DNA of 5,848 nucleotides from Nonlabens sp. (GTDB lineage: Bacteria; Bacteroidota; Bacteroidia; Flavobacteriales; Flavobacteriaceae), in contig JALZUY010000041.1 of the NCBI GenBank assembly GCA_023301395.1, positions 1-5,848 on the forward strand, in the 5' to 3' direction. The notes under the pieces were generated by a model. The model did not search any database, was not told where the DNA came from, and was given only the letters and a program-made list of their open reading frames with translations. Shown here piece after piece: positions 5,370 to 5,848 of this stretch (its first letter is position 1; every line of letters begins with the position of its first letter). Position numbers and translations under genes: made by a program.

Positions 5370-5842
5370 TGAGTCAACCTTTATCTCCTTTCACTAAAGA
5401 TCAACTTCTTCCACAAGAAGAACGCTTAGAAATTAAGCGTTCTAAACAAGAACTTCTGATAGGAATTCCTAAGGAAACTCAACATCAAGAAAAACGTATT
5501 GTTCTCACGCCTGATGCTGTCGCTGCATTAACTGCGCATGGTCATCGCATACTTATGGAAAAAGGTGCAGGAAACGGATCTAACTTTACAGACTCTCAAT
5601 ACAATGAAGCTGGCGCAGAACTTACTGCAGAGCGCAATAAAGTATTCTCTTGCCCTACTATTTTAAAAGTAGCGCCACCATCACTAGAAGAAATTGAACT
5701 TATTAAACCACAAAGTGTGTTGATATCAGCACTACAAATAAAAACACGTAATAAATCATACTTTGAAAAGCTAACTACAAAAAAAATCACAGCACTAGCA
5801 TTTGAATTTATTCAGGATGACTCTGGAAAAACAAACAACTAA
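5369..5842 (+). CDS. ald: Alanine dehydrogenase, N-terminal part; frame stops early at window edge
   Basis: Alanine dehydrogenase interconverts L-alanine with pyruvate and ammonia using NAD. The 157 residues here match the N-terminal AlaDh/PNT domain of the Bacteroidota type: the leader MSQPLSPFTKDQLLPQEERL, then IGIPKETQHQEKRIVLTPDAV (31-51) with R43, GHRILMEKGAGNGSNFTDSQY (58-78), ILKVAPPSLEEI (98-109) with the substrate-site lysine K100, LISALQIKT (118-126) and ALAFEFIQDDSG (142-153). Family members have about 400 residues; the rest of the catalytic domain and the whole NAD-binding Rossmann domain are missing. A TAA at 5840-5842 ends the frame just after the conserved FEFIQD motif, preceded by an unfamiliar KTNN and an A-rich run. 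A frameshift near 5827-5838 is more likely than a natural short protein; the window ends too soon to decide whether it is mutation or sequence error. Confidence 0.85.
   Translation: MSQPLSPFTKDQLLPQEERLEIKRSKQELLIGIPKETQHQEKRIVLTPDAVAALTAHGHRILMEKGAGNGSNFTDSQYNEAGAELTAERNKVFSCPTILKVAPPSLEEIELIKPQSVLISALQIKTRNKSYFEKLTTKKITALAFEFIQDDSGKTNN
5419..5443 (+). repeat. Strong perfect hairpin inside the ald 5' coding region
   Basis: AGAACGCTTA (5419-5428) and TAAGCGTTCT (5434-5443) are perfect reverse complements with a 5-base spacer GAAAT; a G-T pair would extend the RNA stem to 11 bp with an AAA loop. It falls in ald codons 17-25 (EERLEIKRS). It has no T tract, so it is not a terminator. A role in translation or mRNA stability is possible, but coincidence of codon choice cannot be excluded. 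Confidence 0.5.
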
Positions 5843-5848
5843 CACGTG

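Noticed and set aside
5596..5790. Minus-strand open frame of 64 codons within ald
   Set aside because: It is antisense to well conserved alanine dehydrogenase sequence.

Overview
The window looks like chromosomal DNA of a flavobacterium (Bacteroidota, family Flavobacteriaceae), probably marine. The evidence is the low G+C content, the lack of strong Shine-Dalgarno sequences, promoter elements of the Bacteroidota type (TAnnTTTG), a PorX-type response regulator, and close protein resemblance to flavobacterial LpxD, TsaE and alanine dehydrogenase. The genus cannot be fixed from this sequence. Most of the window is ordinary core genome. The less ordinary parts lie in the 4446-5450 stretch and at the right edge.

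Left half, minus strand (read right to left from 2459): an HD-domain phosphohydrolase with a TTG start, then lpxD, then the first 63 codons of lpxC, which runs off the left edge. The gap between HD gene and lpxD is 23 bases, and the lpxD stop abuts the lpxC start (TAGATG). This is a lipid A biosynthesis operon with an HD hydrolase at its head. TAnnTTTG boxes lie before the HD gene and before lpxD.

Centre, plus strand (from 2493): porX, a receiver domain fused to a PglZ/alkaline-phosphatase-like domain and known as a regulator of the type IX secretion system, abuts tsaE (tRNA t6A modification), again by TAGATG. porX and the HD gene diverge from a 33-base gap.

Right part, plus strand: a 172-base non-coding stretch with several short dyads and a plausible promoter leads to an unannotated 55-codon gene for a small, lysine-rich, probably exported peptide. 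A clear intrinsic terminator (4807-4837) follows it. Next come a four-helix membrane protein of unknown function and the N-terminal part of alanine dehydrogenase (ald). Two perfect inverted repeats sit at the ald start (5349-5369) and at codons 17-25 (5419-5443), and their arms can also cross-pair. The ald frame stops after 157 codons, six bases before the window ends, although the family is about 400 residues. This is a frameshift, a decayed gene or a sequence-edge error.

No RNA gene, insertion sequence, CRISPR array or phage gene was seen. I found no clear case for a wholly new system. The best candidates for a second look are the small peptide gene with its upstream dyads, the ald leader structure and the ald truncation.
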